Shown here one piece after another: positions 52,551-61,640 of a stretch of 64,000 nucleotides of DNA; the stretch's first letter is position 1; every line of letters begins with the position of its first letter. Source of the DNA: Croceimicrobium sp965228705 (lineage in GTDB: Bacteria; Bacteroidota; Bacteroidia; Flavobacteriales; Schleiferiaceae). The DNA is taken from positions 2,728,001 through 2,792,000 of the forward strand of contig NZ_OZ245832.1 of the NCBI RefSeq assembly GCF_965228705.1, in the 5' to 3' direction. The translations under genes were made by a program, and so were the position numbers. The notes beneath the pieces are model-generated. The model searched no databases. It worked only from the letters and a program-made list of their open reading frames with translations, and was not told the origin of the DNA.

Positions 52551-52988
52551 TCATTTCGATGGTTGGTTCTCAGATTCATTCATTTTTTCCTCGATCATCT
52601 TACTGAGGTCGCGAGCGATTAAGGACATGGCCTCACTAAAATCGCGCATACTCTGACCAAAGGCTTTGGCACTTTTATTCAAGAGTTCTTTTTGTTCGTC
52701 CGACAGTTCATAATCATCACTAAGCTCTTCACTGTAGCGTTTTATTTTAGCGGCACTTTCACGAAGCGCTTTTTTGGAGCGCTCAATATGCACCTGAACA
52801 CTGTCATCTTCCAAAGAATCATCCAGATCTTTGGCCATAAGCCGACTTAATTCGGCAACAGTTTCACTTAGGGTTTTTAATTCCTTTTGCAGTTTTTCAG
52901 TCAATTCCTGCTTACGCTCTTCCGATTGGGCTGAAGCCTGAAAGCTTAGGCCGCAAATCAGCAGCAGAGATACTAGGTACTTCATCAC
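52551..52988 (-). CDS. Small periplasmic coiled-coil protein
   Basis: 145 aa with a signal peptide (MMKYLVSLLLICGLSFQASA; the second Met would also serve). The mature part is one long helical, acidic coiled coil (KLQKELKTLSETVAELSRL ... SMRDFSEAMSLIARDLSKMI) ending in an E/N/Q-rich tail. Its F-S-E-A-M / S-M-R-D-F style resembles the periplasmic coil of the barrel protein encoded next. No family recognised. It lies 3 nt after the anti-sigma gene and 29 nt before the barrel gene. Possibly a periplasmic partner of one or both; inferred from position. Confidence 0.7.
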   Translation of the reverse strand: MMKYLVSLLLICGLSFQASAQSEERKQELTEKLQKELKTLSETVAELSRLMAKDLDDSLEDDSVQVHIERSKKALRESAAKIKRYSEELSDDYELSDEQKELLNKSAKAFGQSMRDFSEAMSLIARDLSKMIEEKMNESENQPSK

Positions 52989-52991
52989 AGC

Positions 52992-53711
52992 TTATTTATT
53001 AAATCGACGGTTAATAAAATCGGGAAGGGGAATTTCAATTTTCGCATTCTCCGCTTTAGGGAGCTCAATTGATTCTCCAGACTTAACTCTTTCATATTGA
53101 TCGGAGGCATAAGCCCACATGCGCTCGCCCAAATCTTTGGATTTCTTTTCTGTGCTGTAGGTAGCGCCATTCAACTTCGGTAATTGAACCCGCACTTTAT
53201 ATACTTCAGGATCATTAATTTCTTCCGCGACCTCCAGAGGTAGGTCTGCTTCAACATCTCCCAAATCATTAAAGGCTAAAATGGGCTCCGAAATAGTTTG
53301 CTGCAATACCGGAATCACCCGAGCGCCGGTTTTCTTAGGCTTTTTGGCGGGAGTTTTTTGATTGGTTTTAGCCTTAGGCTCTTCTTTTTTTGGGTCTTCA
53401 GTTTTCACCGATGACTTAGGTTCATCATTCTTGGTATTGGGAGTGGTTTCAGGACCAGCTACCCAGCTTTGATCGACATCGCCAATATTGTTTAGGTCCA
53501 GGTCACTGGCATTGCGATTGTAATAGATCAAAGAAGAAATTCCGATCAGCAAGGCTACTGCTGCTGCGCGCAACATCAGCCAACCTTCACGCTTGGGCTT
53601 AGCAGCTTGCTGAGAAGCGGCCACCTTTTCCCAAACCTTATCTGAAGGCTTTATTTGATGCTCCTTGAGCTCCTTCTCAAAAAGCGAGTCGATGGGATGC
53701 TTGGAACTCAT
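52992..53711 (-). CDS. Probable anti-sigma factor, single-pass membrane protein
   Basis: 239 aa. The cytoplasmic N-terminus (1-42, with PSDKVWEKVAASQQA) is followed by one membrane helix (about 45-64, LMLRAAAVALLIGISSLIYY) and a periplasmic part with a Lys/Pro-rich linker (about 95-130). This is the layout of ECF anti-sigma factors that follow sigma genes in Bacteroidota; no zinc-binding anti-sigma Cys/His motif is present. It starts one base after the sigma-factor stop, so it is coupled to it. It should hold the sigma factor inactive until an envelope signal; the signal is unknown. Confidence 0.72.
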   Translation of the reverse strand: MSSKHPIDSLFEKELKEHQIKPSDKVWEKVAASQQAAKPKREGWLMLRAAAVALLIGISSLIYYNRNASDLDLNNIGDVDQSWVAGPETTPNTKNDEPKSSVKTEDPKKEEPKAKTNQKTPAKKPKKTGARVIPVLQQTISEPILAFNDLGDVEADLPLEVAEEINDPEVYKVRVQLPKLNGATYSTEKKSKDLGERMWAYASDQYERVKSGESIELPKAENAKIEIPLPDFINRRFNK

Positions 53712-53712
53712 A

Positions 53713-54276
53713 TCAGTTATTTTTTGCTAGTAATTCGTATTCACTCAGTTTCTGTTGCAATTGTCGGCGAGCTTTACTCAATTGACTCTTGCTGGTATTT
53801 TCGGAGATATCCAGCATTTCGCCTATCTCCTTATGGTTATAACCCTCTATGGCGAAGAGGTTAAAAACCGTTCTGTATCCGGTGGGTAGTTCATTAATCA
53901 TCAACATAAGGTGCTCGGCATCGTAGTGATCTTTAACACTGCTGTGCCCAAATTCCGGGCGGCGCTCCTCTTCTACCTCCACAAAAAGATTCTTTTGATA
54001 GCGGATGAAGTTTAAGGCCTCGCGCACCATAATGCGACGAATCCAGGCTCCTAATGCTCCTTCGCCACGGTATTGATCCAGGCGACTGAAGATTTTGATA
54101 AAACCATTGGAAAGAACTTCTTCGGCATCTTCCAAATTTTGGGTGTAGCGTCGGCAAACAGCCAGCATTTCTGAACCGTAACGTTCATATAATTCGCGCT
54201 GCGCCTCATGATTCCCGCGAAGGCACTGCTTCACGAGTCTCTTTTCGTTGCTTGGTAGGTTGCGAACTATTCCCAT
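53713..54276 (-). CDS. ECF RNA polymerase sigma factor (sigma-70 family)
   Basis: 187 aa. Region 2 spans about 15-85 (ELYERYGSEMLAVCRRYTQN ... EEVLSNGFIKIFSRL) and region 4 about 120-175 (LPTGYRTVFNLFAIEGYNHK ... EIGEMLDISENTSKSQLSKA). It recruits RNA polymerase to a small set of promoters. Followed directly by an anti-sigma gene and two envelope genes in one operon, with a housekeeping-type -7 box upstream (54347-54354). Confidence 0.93.
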   Translation of the reverse strand: MGIVRNLPSNEKRLVKQCLRGNHEAQRELYERYGSEMLAVCRRYTQNLEDAEEVLSNGFIKIFSRLDQYRGEGALGAWIRRIMVREALNFIRYQKNLFVEVEEERRPEFGHSSVKDHYDAEHLMLMINELPTGYRTVFNLFAIEGYNHKEIGEMLDISENTSKSQLSKARRQLQQKLSEYELLAKNN

Positions 54277-54314
54277 TTCTTTGGAGGCTTCAATAAACTG
54301 ACACTGATTGTGCT

Positions 54315-54334
54315 CCCTCAGGTTGCTTTGAGGG
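54315..54334 (-). promoter_or_regulatory. Inverted repeat in the 5' leader of the sigma-factor operon
   Basis: CCCTCA (54315-54320) and TGAGGG (54329-54334), 8-nt loop, just downstream of the -7 box and 39 nt before the sigma-factor start. It would form a small 5' hairpin. Confidence 0.4.
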
Positions 54335-54346
54335 CTGATATTTTTT

Positions 54347-54354
54347 CAAATTTA
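54347..54354 (-). promoter_or_regulatory. -7 promoter element for the sigma-factor operon
   Basis: Minus strand TAAATTTG (TAnnTTTG), 70 nt before the start codon. Confidence 0.5.
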
Positions 54355-54432
54355 CGCTTATTGTCTGAAAATCAGGTTGTTTATTTTTTAAACTAAAAGC
54401 CCTTGATATCCTAATTTCCTCTATATCAAAAC

Positions 54433-54470
54433 AAAAACCGGGACCCTGCTCCCTTGAGCAAAGTCCCGGC
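54433..54470 (-). terminator. Terminator of the T9SS gene at 54498-55775
   Basis: Minus strand GCCGGGAC pairs with GTCCCGG, extended by GCTC/GAGC-type pairing across a short internal loop, then five T. An almost identical hairpin follows the neighbouring paralogue. Confidence 0.85.
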
Positions 54471-54709
54471 TTGACGTAAACAACAGTATTGTTTAGGCTA
54501 GTTCAGCTTTAATACTCTAAAGCGTGATCTGCCAACTTCCAAAATGTACAGACCATTGGTAAACTCTGATAAGTCAATGGTCAGGTTTTCTTGACCAGTA
54601 TTTGGGGTCCAGGATCTTAGACTCTGCCCACTACTATTAAACAATCGGATATTTTGCACGCTGCCTTCCCATTCTAATTGAAGCTCATTGTGAACCGGGT
54701 TGGGATAAA
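54433..54709 (-). repeat. Near-identical 3'-end repeat, copy 1 (sorting domain + terminator)
   Basis: This stretch covers the last ~70 codons of one T9SS gene, its stop and its terminator. It matches 55883-56159 at a constant offset of 1450 bp with only scattered substitutions. Confidence 0.88.
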
Positions 54710-55775
54710 GGCTTAGCCCTGAGTTTTGCTGATACTTATGCTGGCCGATTGTATTAGTTGGATTTAGGTAAAAACACTTATTAAAGGAAATTCCATTTAT
54801 GGTATCAAGTCCATTATAAGTTCCAAACAACTGATCTTTATTCGCTCGAAGGTTTATCACGGAATAATCATTAATTCCTGGATTAATAAGCCTAATGCCA
54901 TTGCCATCAAACTCCGCAATTCGTTCCCCTCTTGAAAAATAGGCTTTAGACTTCAAAATGGTTGGAACCTCAATAGTCGTTCCATATCCTTGATAAGGCG
55001 GTAGGCTCACGATATAAACTAAACTATCATTTTGGATTCTAAAAAGGTCCAGCCCTTTGCGTATAAATAACTGATTTCCCAGTTGAAATAAGTCTGAATA
55101 AAAAGGCCCGTGATATCGATCTGTAATCGAATAAGCAAGATTCTGCCTAATTGGATAGTCCCAAGTATTGTTCGACGAATTAAGCCGAATAATTCCAGCC
55201 GTATTTGAAGACCAGGTGTTGTTTAAATTTCCACAAGCCCATAAATCACCATTAAACTCATGCAGTCCATAAATCGTATCCAAGCTATTTAAGTTTCCCG
55301 CTTGATGCAAAGCTCCGTTCTCGTAATACACCACATTATAAACTTGCCGAAGGCTATCATGTAGCAAACCAGCCAGGTAAGGCTTACCATCAAAAAAACC
55401 AAAAAACCTCGGGACACCATTTATAGAGTCTAAAACCGTCCAGCTCCCATTTCGATAGCGGCTCAAAGTGGTTTTCATTTTCAGTAATTGAGGTCCACCA
55501 CTTGTTTCCGCGAAATAGATATCTGAACTATCAAGGACCATCAAGGCTTGATTTTTAAGATGATTCGCAGGAATAGTTTGCCAGCCATTTTGATCGCCTT
55601 TCCAAATAACATAATCCGATAAAGGGCTATTATTTACGTTTGATAAGGCATAAAAAGTGCTGCTATCTGCCGCAAGATGAAGGGAGATTCTAGCAAGAGC
55701 AGCTCCGGTTGGAACCGCTTGTTGACACCACAGCTTTGTGGTTGCTAAAAATAGTATAAACAGGTATCGAAGCAT
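54498..55775 (-). CDS. T9SS-secreted kelch/propeller-like protein
   Basis: 425 aa from the ATG at 55775 (signal MLRYLFILFLATTKLWCQ); an ATG nine codons upstream only lengthens the n-region. Residues about 20-335 look like a propeller (GFFDGKPYLAGLL, HEFNGDLWACGNLNNTWSS, GNQLFIRKGLDLFRI). The C-terminus is a type A sorting domain (SLYPNPVHNELQLEW ... FTNGLYILEVG). It is a shorter paralogue of the next gene upstream (55948-58242), sharing the N-terminal pattern weakly and the last ~70 residues almost exactly. It lacks that gene's middle domains. Likely a surface protein; function unknown. Confidence 0.8.
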   Translation of the reverse strand: MLRYLFILFLATTKLWCQQAVPTGAALARISLHLAADSSTFYALSNVNNSPLSDYVIWKGDQNGWQTIPANHLKNQALMVLDSSDIYFAETSGGPQLLKMKTTLSRYRNGSWTVLDSINGVPRFFGFFDGKPYLAGLLHDSLRQVYNVVYYENGALHQAGNLNSLDTIYGLHEFNGDLWACGNLNNTWSSNTAGIIRLNSSNNTWDYPIRQNLAYSITDRYHGPFYSDLFQLGNQLFIRKGLDLFRIQNDSLVYIVSLPPYQGYGTTIEVPTILKSKAYFSRGERIAEFDGNGIRLINPGINDYSVINLRANKDQLFGTYNGLDTINGISFNKCFYLNPTNTIGQHKYQQNSGLSLYPNPVHNELQLEWEGSVQNIRLFNSSGQSLRSWTPNTGQENLTIDLSEFTNGLYILEVGRSRFRVLKLN

Positions 55776-55882
55776 TCTTAAGGTTTTAATAAAAGTATAC
55801 ATCTTAAACAGTCTTGCCTAAGCTGAATGCGTCATCGAAGGATTCTAAAAATTAAGCTGCCGACTCCAAAGTATCATCGAAT

Positions 55883-55920
55883 AAAAACCGGAACCCTGCT
55901 CCCCTGAGCAAAGTCCCGGC
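55883..55920 (-). terminator. Terminator of the T9SS gene at 55948-58242
   Basis: Same hairpin as at 54433-54470, with two substitutions; the stem loses one pair (GGAACC in place of GGGACC on the plus strand). Confidence 0.75.
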
Positions 55921-56159
55921 TTGACGTAAACAACAATATTGTTTAGACTAGTTCAGCTTTAATACTCTAAAGCGTGAACTGCCGATTTCCAAAATGTACA
56001 AACCATTGGTAAACTCTGATAAGTCAATAGTCATGTTTTCCTGACCAGTGTTTGGGGTCCAGGATCTTAGACTCTGCCCACTACTATTAAACAATCGGAT
56101 ATTTTGCACGCTACCTTCCCATTCTAATTGAAGTTCATTTTGGACTGGGTTGGGATAGA
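55883..56159 (-). repeat. Near-identical 3'-end repeat, copy 2 (sorting domain + terminator)
   Basis: Partner of 54433-54709. Identity drops sharply just upstream of this block, although the genes are homologous further 5'. Confidence 0.88.
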
Positions 56160-58242
56160 GCTTCATACTAGGTTCCAAGTTATCAGCCAGACCAATAAAC
56201 TGAGTAATTAAGGTCTGGGCATGATTGGTATGTACCGGCGCTTGATAATCGAAATAGATTTCGGCATCATTATCAATAATTGAACCTAGCGGTAAGGTGG
56301 CATCCACACCAATGCTGAACATAAAGTAACCTTGGCTACCCAAGAGATTGGTAGTTGAATCGGGTAAAAGGATGTTGTCAAATGTCCACACCAGAATGCT
56401 GTCATCAACAATTTTAAAGGTATAATTATGACTAGCGCCTAATAATTTAATGGTAGCCGGATCAAAATAAGATTCCAAAGTGTCTACTACCACTACTTTA
56501 TAAGCGGTATCTGTACCGGTGTTTTGGAAACGAACATGGTAATCTATTCGGTCTAAACCTGGTAAGGCGCGCTCTACACTGGCTGTTTTATCATTAGGAT
56601 CATAGGCTGCTACCACGGTAGGGCAAATGGTATCCGCATTATCCACCATATAGTCATCACTAGCTGGATTCACTATACGGGCTTCAAAACACACATCATT
56701 ACCTGTTCCAATCGTTGGCTTAAAATCGATGTAAACCGAACTGCTCGCAAAAGTGGCCAGACTCGGGAAAGTATAGGTATATACATTACCTGAAACAGAG
56801 CTGGGAGCCGGGCTTGAACTTACGAATTGAACTCCTTGAGGTACAACATACTCGACATCAATGGGGCCTGGTTGATTTAATCCCGGGTTTTCAATAGTCA
56901 GGGCCATTCTTTCCGTAAACCCTTGACGAACCCTCCATCCTCTGAAATTCCAAAGTCTAACACTCATGTCATTGACTGAATTATGCTCAAAGGGAAGATC
57001 TAATTGATGGCTTTGCCCCAGACCCACGGTAAAGTTCAAATTTGTATTGCAAGTAGTGCTCGGTTGAATGTATTTGGTGTTTTGGCCAAGGGCTCTAACA
57101 TTACTTACTGTATAGGTTCCTGGTGGTAAAATCAGGTGAAAATTATTGGTTGAAGAAACGGTAATGGTGTAAGAACCCAAGCTTAGTTCAAATGCACCAA
57201 TTAGATTCATGTTTTCACTGGCATCTAAAGTACAGTTGGAGTTGGCATCATAAAAGAAGGACCCTTGCACCACAGAAGCCAACTGAATAGGTAACATATA
57301 AATGTAATTATAGGTCCAGTTATTCCAAGATGTGTTCGAGAAAGACACGTATAAATTTGATTTGAAGTATTGGACCGTGCGATTCTGAGTAGGAACATTT
57401 GATAGGTTTAATACTGAAGTTCCATCAAACACTTTTAGACCTCCATCGATCAAATAAACCTCATTTCCTGTCTCGGCATAATCGAAAACATATGAGTTTG
57501 AAGGTGCAATTAAAATCACCGAATCATTACGAACTTCACATATTCCGTAAGGATTCTTAATATATACTTTGTTGTTTACAGAAAATACGGCTTGAGTCCA
57601 ATAGCTAAACTGCTGAGTCGCCTCTCTTTTTGTAGCTGGGTATTCAAAAATGTTTTGTTGACTGTTTAATCGTATCACCTTTGATGTATCGCTGGACCAT
57701 TGTACATCAAAGTCTCCCACGGCCCACAATTCATTATTGATAATATTTATATCATAAATTGAGTCTGCATAAGTTAGGTCTCCCAACTGGCTAAAACTAG
57801 ATCCATCCCAACTCACCACACCATGGAAAGGGCTATTATAGTTAAAACCACCTGCCAGTACAATGTTGCCATTAAATACGTCCATATCACTGATAACTCC
57901 ATCCAATGAAGGTCCAACTTGTTGCCAGCTATTATTGTTAAAAGTCATCAAACTGGTACCATTTATCATCGATTCATATACCGCAACATATAATTGCCCT
58001 TGATGAGATTTCATAGCAAGTACCTGCTTATTAATTGCTGGCAAACTCGACCAGGCTAAACCATCCCAACGATGAACTTTGGTTTCCTGAGTTTGCCATT
58101 CATAGGATTCGAAATAGGCGTAATTTTGATCCGATGTACTTTGATTGGATTGGCCCGGTAAACCCTGTCCGACAGGAATAACTACCTGACCAAAAACTGT
58201 AATTAGCGTAAGGCTAAAGATTAGTGTAAATAGATTTCTCAT
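55948..58242 (-). CDS. T9SS-secreted propeller protein with SdrD-B-like and DUF7619/DUF11-like domains
   Basis: 764 aa with a signal peptide (MRNLFTLIFSLTLITVFG). Residues about 20-325 look like a kelch-type propeller (VHRWDGLAWSSLPAINKQVL, NELWAVGDFDVQWSSDTSKV). About 330-400 resembles an SdrD B-like insert (GSFFYDANSNCTLDASEN ... LPPGTYTVSNVRA). About 400-670 is the DUF11/DUF7619-type region common before sorting domains (AAYDPNDKTASVERALPG, YHVRFQNTGTDTAYKVVVVD, GSIIDNDAEIYFDYQAPV). The last ~75 residues are a type A sorting domain (KLYPNPVQNELQLEW). Exported by T9SS to the surface. Its 3' end is nearly identical with the downstream paralogue. Confidence 0.85.
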   Translation of the reverse strand: MRNLFTLIFSLTLITVFGQVVIPVGQGLPGQSNQSTSDQNYAYFESYEWQTQETKVHRWDGLAWSSLPAINKQVLAMKSHQGQLYVAVYESMINGTSLMTFNNNSWQQVGPSLDGVISDMDVFNGNIVLAGGFNYNSPFHGVVSWDGSSFSQLGDLTYADSIYDINIINNELWAVGDFDVQWSSDTSKVIRLNSQQNIFEYPATKREATQQFSYWTQAVFSVNNKVYIKNPYGICEVRNDSVILIAPSNSYVFDYAETGNEVYLIDGGLKVFDGTSVLNLSNVPTQNRTVQYFKSNLYVSFSNTSWNNWTYNYIYMLPIQLASVVQGSFFYDANSNCTLDASENMNLIGAFELSLGSYTITVSSTNNFHLILPPGTYTVSNVRALGQNTKYIQPSTTCNTNLNFTVGLGQSHQLDLPFEHNSVNDMSVRLWNFRGWRVRQGFTERMALTIENPGLNQPGPIDVEYVVPQGVQFVSSSPAPSSVSGNVYTYTFPSLATFASSSVYIDFKPTIGTGNDVCFEARIVNPASDDYMVDNADTICPTVVAAYDPNDKTASVERALPGLDRIDYHVRFQNTGTDTAYKVVVVDTLESYFDPATIKLLGASHNYTFKIVDDSILVWTFDNILLPDSTTNLLGSQGYFMFSIGVDATLPLGSIIDNDAEIYFDYQAPVHTNHAQTLITQFIGLADNLEPSMKLYPNPVQNELQLEWEGSVQNIRLFNSSGQSLRSWTPNTGQENMTIDLSEFTNGLYILEIGSSRFRVLKLN

Positions 58243-58442
58243 GGTTCTTTATTTCCGGTGAAAGTATCTATAATCACGCTACAAGCCGCATGCTTACTGG
58301 CTTCTACTTAGTAAAGCCCTTTCACTATTTAGCATTCGCAAATGGAATATTGATGGCCCGTTAACTCAGTGAGAGCTCATTTCCACCGAATTTGACTTAG
58401 AGATAATCCTAAGCTTAATTCCCTAACGTACCTTCGCATAAC

Positions 58443-60575
58443 ATGAAACCGAAAAGAACGAATAAACGCCTGAAGCGTTTAGCCAAGATCGAAAAGGCGA
58501 TTTTGGGGGTCTTAAGAGAAGACCGACTTAAACAATTCAATTACAAACAGATATCCGCCAAGCTGGGTATTAACGATCATACGGAGCGCGACATGGTTCT
58601 CCAAGCGCTCGCTTCCCTCCGCAAACAAGATCTGGTTGAAGAGCCCGAACGTGGCAAATACCGCTACAAACACAGCGATCACTTTATCACCGGTAAGGTC
58701 GATTTAACCTCCAAAGGTTCGGCTTATGTGATTAGTGAAGAGCTGGATCAAGATGTGTATATAACTCCCAAAGCTACCCTTAATGCCTTACAAGGCGATT
58801 TAGTTAAGGTCTTAATGTACGCTCAAAGGAAAAACAAGAAACCCGAGGGTGAGATTGTTGAAATCCTGGAAAGAGCGCGTACCGAATTTGTAGGCACCAT
58901 TGAGTTATCCAAGAACTATGGCTTCCTGGTACCTGATAGTCGTAAAATGCTCGTGGATATCTATATCCCTAAAGAGCATTTAAATGGGGCCAAACACGGC
59001 CAAAAAGCTGTAGCTCGAATAACTGACTGGCCCCCTAAAGCTTCTTCTCCATTTGGTGAGATTATAGAAGTATTGGGTAACCCTGGAGATCACGAAGTGG
59101 AAATTCACTCCATTTTAGCCGAATTTGGTTTACCACGAGAGTTCTCCAAAGAAGTAGAACTGGAAGCCGAAAGTATTCCCGATCAAATCTCTGCCGAAGA
59201 GATTAAAAAACGTCGCGACTTTAGAGAGGTTCTCACCTTTACTATCGATCCGGCCGACGCCAAAGATTTTGATGATGCCATCTCCTTTCAAAAACTAAAA
59301 AATGGTAATTATGAAATTGGTGTGCACATCGCAGATGTGAGTCATTATATCCTCGAAAACTCTACCCTCGATAAGGAAGCAGTAGAACGCGCTACCTCCG
59401 TTTATTTGGTAGACCGAGTAGTACCGATGCTTCCGGAAAAGCTTTCGAATGGCGTTTGCTCCTTGCGCCCCCATGAAGAAAAACTTTGCTTCTCGGCTGT
59501 TTTTGAAATGAACAGCAATGCGGAAGTACTCAATTCCTGGTTCGGCAGAACCGTAATCTATAGCGACCAACGCTTTGCTTATGAAGATGCTCTGGCGGTG
59601 ATTGAAAGTAAAGAAGGTCCGCTGGCTGAGGAGATCAATATCTTAAATGATATGGCCCTAAAAATGCGAGCTGATCGCATGCAACACGGTGCTTTAGCCT
59701 TTGATCGGGCGGAAGTGAAATTCCATTTGGATGAGAACAACAATCCTACCGAGGTGTACTTCAAAGAGTCTAAAGAGGCCAATCACCTGATTGAGGAATT
59801 TATGCTCTTAGCCAATCGCTCGGTAGCTGAGTTTATTGGTAAAAAAGGCAATAAACCCAGTGGCAAGACCTTCGTGTATCGGATTCACGATGATCCCGAT
59901 CCGGATAAACTGCGGGACCTGGGAACCTTTGTTAAGCAATTTGGCTACGAAGTGAGCTATACCAATTCGCGCGCCATCAGCAGTAGCTTAAATAAAATGC
60001 TGAACCAGGTTAAGGGTAAGCCCGAGGACAATATGATTTCCAAGCTGGCTATTCGTTCCATGGCCAAAGCCATTTACAGTACTGATAATATTGGGCATTA
60101 TGGCTTAAGCTTCGAATATTATACGCATTTCACCTCCCCTATCCGGCGCTATCCGGATGTGATGGTGCACCGCTTATTGCAACACTATTTAGATGGCGGT
60201 CAGTCACCTTCCAAAGATCATTATGAAATGCTCTGTGAGCACAGCTCAGATCGAGAAAGAGTAGCCACCGAAGCGGAACGCGAATCTGTGAAATATATGC
60301 AGGTGAAGTTCATGGAAGATAAGGTAGGTGAAACCTTTATGGGAACCATTTCCGGAGTTACCGAATGGGGCATATTTGTGGAGCTGCGTGATAATCATTG
60401 TGAGGGTATGATCCGAATTCGCGACTTCAAAGATGATTACTATGTCTTTGATGAAGCTAATTTTTGCATCGTTGGCGATCGCTATGGTAAGGTCTTCCAA
60501 TTAGGAGATAATATTGCGATCCAGGTAAAAAACGCTGACCTCGAGAAGAAACAATTGGACTTTGTGCCCGTATAA
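58443..60575 (+). CDS. rnr: Ribonuclease R
   Basis: 710 aa. A basic N-terminal helix-turn-helix (about 10-78) leads into cold-shock-type domains (about 80-210), the RNB catalytic domain with its acidic cluster TIDPADAKDFDDAI (Asp269, Asp275, Asp277, Asp278) and a C-terminal S1 domain (about 630-710, GETFMGTISGVTEWGIFVEL). RNase R degrades structured RNA from the 3' end and helps with RNA quality control. It starts a plus-strand run with the two membrane-protein genes downstream (41 nt and 16 nt gaps). Confidence 0.96.
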   Translation: MKPKRTNKRLKRLAKIEKAILGVLREDRLKQFNYKQISAKLGINDHTERDMVLQALASLRKQDLVEEPERGKYRYKHSDHFITGKVDLTSKGSAYVISEELDQDVYITPKATLNALQGDLVKVLMYAQRKNKKPEGEIVEILERARTEFVGTIELSKNYGFLVPDSRKMLVDIYIPKEHLNGAKHGQKAVARITDWPPKASSPFGEIIEVLGNPGDHEVEIHSILAEFGLPREFSKEVELEAESIPDQISAEEIKKRRDFREVLTFTIDPADAKDFDDAISFQKLKNGNYEIGVHIADVSHYILENSTLDKEAVERATSVYLVDRVVPMLPEKLSNGVCSLRPHEEKLCFSAVFEMNSNAEVLNSWFGRTVIYSDQRFAYEDALAVIESKEGPLAEEINILNDMALKMRADRMQHGALAFDRAEVKFHLDENNNPTEVYFKESKEANHLIEEFMLLANRSVAEFIGKKGNKPSGKTFVYRIHDDPDPDKLRDLGTFVKQFGYEVSYTNSRAISSSLNKMLNQVKGKPEDNMISKLAIRSMAKAIYSTDNIGHYGLSFEYYTHFTSPIRRYPDVMVHRLLQHYLDGGQSPSKDHYEMLCEHSSDRERVATEAERESVKYMQVKFMEDKVGETFMGTISGVTEWGIFVELRDNHCEGMIRIRDFKDDYYVFDEANFCIVGDRYGKVFQLGDNIAIQVKNADLEKKQLDFVPV

Positions 60576-60616
60576 AAAACTGTACATTTAAAACCTCAAC
60601 CGAGCAACAATTGGGA

Positions 60617-61012
60617 ATGGATAGAAAAAAAATGGAAACCCTGGTTCTGGTCGTTGGAACCTTGGTCGTAGCAGCCGCATTAACCGTCTATTTTGTAATG
60701 GGTGATAATCCCAGCAAGGCATTGTACGCCAATGTGATTATTGCCGTAGGCTTCCTCTTTTTTATTGCCTATAATACCATTACCACCTCTGGCCTGCAGA
60801 AGGAAATTAAAGAGCTCCGCGAGCAACTGGAAGCCACTAAAAATGAGCTGGAAGCTAAACGTTCTGAAATCGCTCAGCTGAAGCAAAACCTTAGCGATAA
60901 GGACGAAGAGCTGAATCAGAAAAACGGCGAAATTTCGAAATTAGAATCTGACCTCCAAAGCTTGCAAAAAGAATTTGACGCCCTGAAATCAGAGCAAGAG
61001 GCTAGCGAATAA
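60617..61012 (+). CDS. Membrane protein with C-terminal coiled coil
   Basis: 131 aa from the ATG at 60617 (a TTG two codons earlier is also possible). Two hydrophobic segments (about 6-26 and 36-56) are followed by a long, highly charged coiled coil (about 60-128, ELREQLEATKNELEAKRSEI ... KLESDLQSLQKEFDALKSE). Topology predicts both termini in the cytoplasm with the coil inside. No family assigned; coils of this sort are often scaffolds. Located between RNase R and a LysE transporter. Confidence 0.75.
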   Translation: MDRKKMETLVLVVGTLVVAAALTVYFVMGDNPSKALYANVIIAVGFLFFIAYNTITTSGLQKEIKELREQLEATKNELEAKRSEIAQLKQNLSDKDEELNQKNGEISKLESDLQSLQKEFDALKSEQEASE

Positions 61013-61028
61013 ACCAAATAAGCCAGCG

Positions 61029-61640
61029 GTGGAGATTCTCTACGCCTTTCCCCTTGGGCTTAGCCTCAGTTTCGCGGCAGGTCCTATTTTCTTCGTTATC
61101 ATTGAAACCAGCATTAGCAAGGGAAAAGCTGCGGCTTTAAGTTTGGATATTGGCGCCGTATTGGCGGATATTTGTTTTATCCTGCTGGCTTATTTTGGCA
61201 GCAGGCCCTTATTGGAAAACCTAAAATCAAACCTCTGGATTGGCATTGGCTCGGGCCTGGCGGTAATGGCCTTTGGAGCGTATTACCTCCGCAAATCTTC
61301 CAATCAAAGTCAATTTAATTCCAATTTGAAACTCGACACCAAAGGCTTGCTTTTAGTAAAAGGTTTCTTGCTCAACTTCCTCAATATTGGCGTGCTGCTT
61401 TTTTGGCTGGCCACTACGGTAACCATTGGAAACTTAGTCGACAATGAACCTAATAGAATGGTGCTGTTTTATGCCACCACCATTGGGGTTTACCTCTTTA
61501 TAGACTTCCTTAAAATCTACTTTGCCAGCCGATTTAAAGAAAAACTGGCTGGCAAAGGAATGCGTATGATTGAAAAGGGAATTTCCCTGATCTTAATCGG
61601 CTTTGGACTTTTTATTGCTCTTCGCGCGATCTGGACTTAG
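61029..61640 (+). CDS. LysE-family transporter
   Basis: 203 aa beginning with a GTG start (no ATG fits the first membrane helix). Six hydrophobic helices and the LysE-type opening FPLGLSLSFAAGPIFFVIIET, then SKGKAAALSLDIGAVLADI near 31-50. The family exports amino acids or similar metabolites across the inner membrane. The substrate cannot be read from the sequence. It is the last gene of the rnr run; the stop overlaps the convergent M1 peptidase stop by 4 nt. Confidence 0.83.
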   Translation: MEILYAFPLGLSLSFAAGPIFFVIIETSISKGKAAALSLDIGAVLADICFILLAYFGSRPLLENLKSNLWIGIGSGLAVMAFGAYYLRKSSNQSQFNSNLKLDTKGLLLVKGFLLNFLNIGVLLFWLATTVTIGNLVDNEPNRMVLFYATTIGVYLFIDFLKIYFASRFKEKLAGKGMRMIEKGISLILIGFGLFIALRAIWT

